Below, piece by piece: positions 23,596 to 23,877 of a DNA stretch of 23,877 nucleotides. The first letter of the stretch is position 1; the number at the start of each line of letters is the position of its first letter. The translations under genes were made by a program, and so were the position numbers. The stretch is from an uncultured Oscillospiraceae bacterium (lineage in GTDB: Bacteria > Bacillota > Clostridia > Oscillospirales > Ruminococcaceae). The notes beneath the pieces are model-generated. The model saw only the letters and a list, made by a program, of their open reading frames with translations, was not told where the DNA came from and made no database searches. The stretch lies in the NCBI GenBank assembly GCA_934513685.1, contig CAKSWY010000033.1, positions 1 through 23,877 of the forward strand, given 5' to 3'.

Positions 23596-23693
23596 GATCT
23601 ATCCTCCAGACATTTTCCTGCTTTCATTTCATTAATTATCAGTATATCCAATCCTTCTATCTCTTTCAATCTCTTGGCTTTATATGCTGCCAA
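23463..23693 (-). other. Small overlapping frame, possible gene remnant
   Basis: This frame starts before the DUF262 gene and overlaps its first 130 bases. The non-overlapping part reads as a charged amphipathic helix (AAYKAKRLKEIEGLDILIIN). It has no clear ribosome binding site, and stop codons lie shortly upstream. It could be the tail of a degraded upstream gene or chance. I do not count it as a real gene. Confidence 0.2.
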
Positions 23694-23736
23694 CTCATTA
23701 GTTTTTCTTAATGCTTCCCATCACTAAACTCGAACC

Positions 23737-23874
23737 ATCCGGAAATCCCGGATCGTTGATAGACCACCCAAGTTATTAAGCATTCCTTAACAACTGCTCT
23801 GAACTCTTCGGAATTTCCGAAGAGTTGCCCCTATATACGCAGAACCCCCGTCAGCGCACACTGACAGGGGTTCT
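23737..23874. repeat. Four successive hairpins upstream of the DUF262 gene
   Basis: The arms are ATCCGG/CCGGAT (23737-23753), AGTTATTAAG/CTTAACAACT with one mismatch (23771-23795), AACTCTTCGGAA/TTCCGAAGAGTT perfect (23802-23826), and AGAACCCC..GTCAG/CTGAC..GGGGTTCT (23841-23874). No gene is visible from 23596 to the window end. The last hairpin looks like a terminator of an element beyond the edge. The set could be a structured RNA or a mobile-element end. Confidence 0.55.
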
Positions 23875-23877
23875 GCT

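Noticed and set aside
23737..23874. CRISPR array or integron attC sites
   Set aside because: The hairpins differ in sequence and spacing, with no repeated direct unit and no integrase or cas gene.

Overview
The window looks like chromosome from a GC-rich anaerobic Firmicute, most likely a gut Oscillospiraceae/Ruminococcaceae-type bacterium (Faecalibacterium/Subdoligranulum-like). This is inferred from the high GC of most genes, AGGAGG-type ribosome binding sites, near-consensus sigma-A promoters, an anaerobic sulfatase-maturing radical SAM enzyme and a TauT-type lipoprotein with an S/A/E-rich linker. No species can be named from the sequence alone.

Layout: a tRNA-Leu(CAG) gene with a consensus promoter sits at the left edge (minus). 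Next come a stand-alone D-glutamate-cyclase-like gene (plus), a convergent pair made of a Nudix hydrolase and a cytoplasmic GH13 alpha-glucanase (minus), and a threonine aldolase (plus). From 4985 to 10821 lies a coherent organosulfur locus. A four-gene minus-strand operon encodes a cytoplasmic Cys-type sulfatase, then a TauT/NitT-type ABC permease, ATPase and lipoprotein. The divergent plus-strand gene encodes the anaerobic sulfatase-maturing enzyme that would convert the sulfatase cysteine to formylglycine. The parts fit import of an intact small sulfate ester followed by hydrolysis inside the cell; the substrate cannot be read from the sequence.

From 10971 to 16241 there is a second catabolic-looking cluster: an MmgE/PrpD-family enzyme and a GltS-type sodium/carboxylate symporter in tandem, an octopine/nopaline-dehydrogenase-family oxidoreductase, and a divergent LysR regulator. 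The LysR intergenic region holds a perfect inverted repeat and two smaller ones. I read this as a regulated module for uptake and conversion of an amino-acid- or opine-like dicarboxylate.

From 16429 to 20735 (all minus) come a U32-like Cys-cluster protein, then an aminotransferase, a MATE transporter and a small enzyme-like gene that carries a one-base frameshift.

From about 20841 to the end the base composition drops sharply. This part carries an 848-residue DUF262/DUF1524 (GmrSD-like) putative defence nuclease, a strong promoter immediately downstream of it feeding a roughly 270-nt gene-less leader or RNA, and a series of four hairpins upstream. It looks like a horizontally acquired defence segment. 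The candidates for something undescribed are the sulfatase/ABC locus, the opine-dehydrogenase/GltS/PrpD/LysR module, and the single-protein defence gene with its unexplained flanking RNA-like region.
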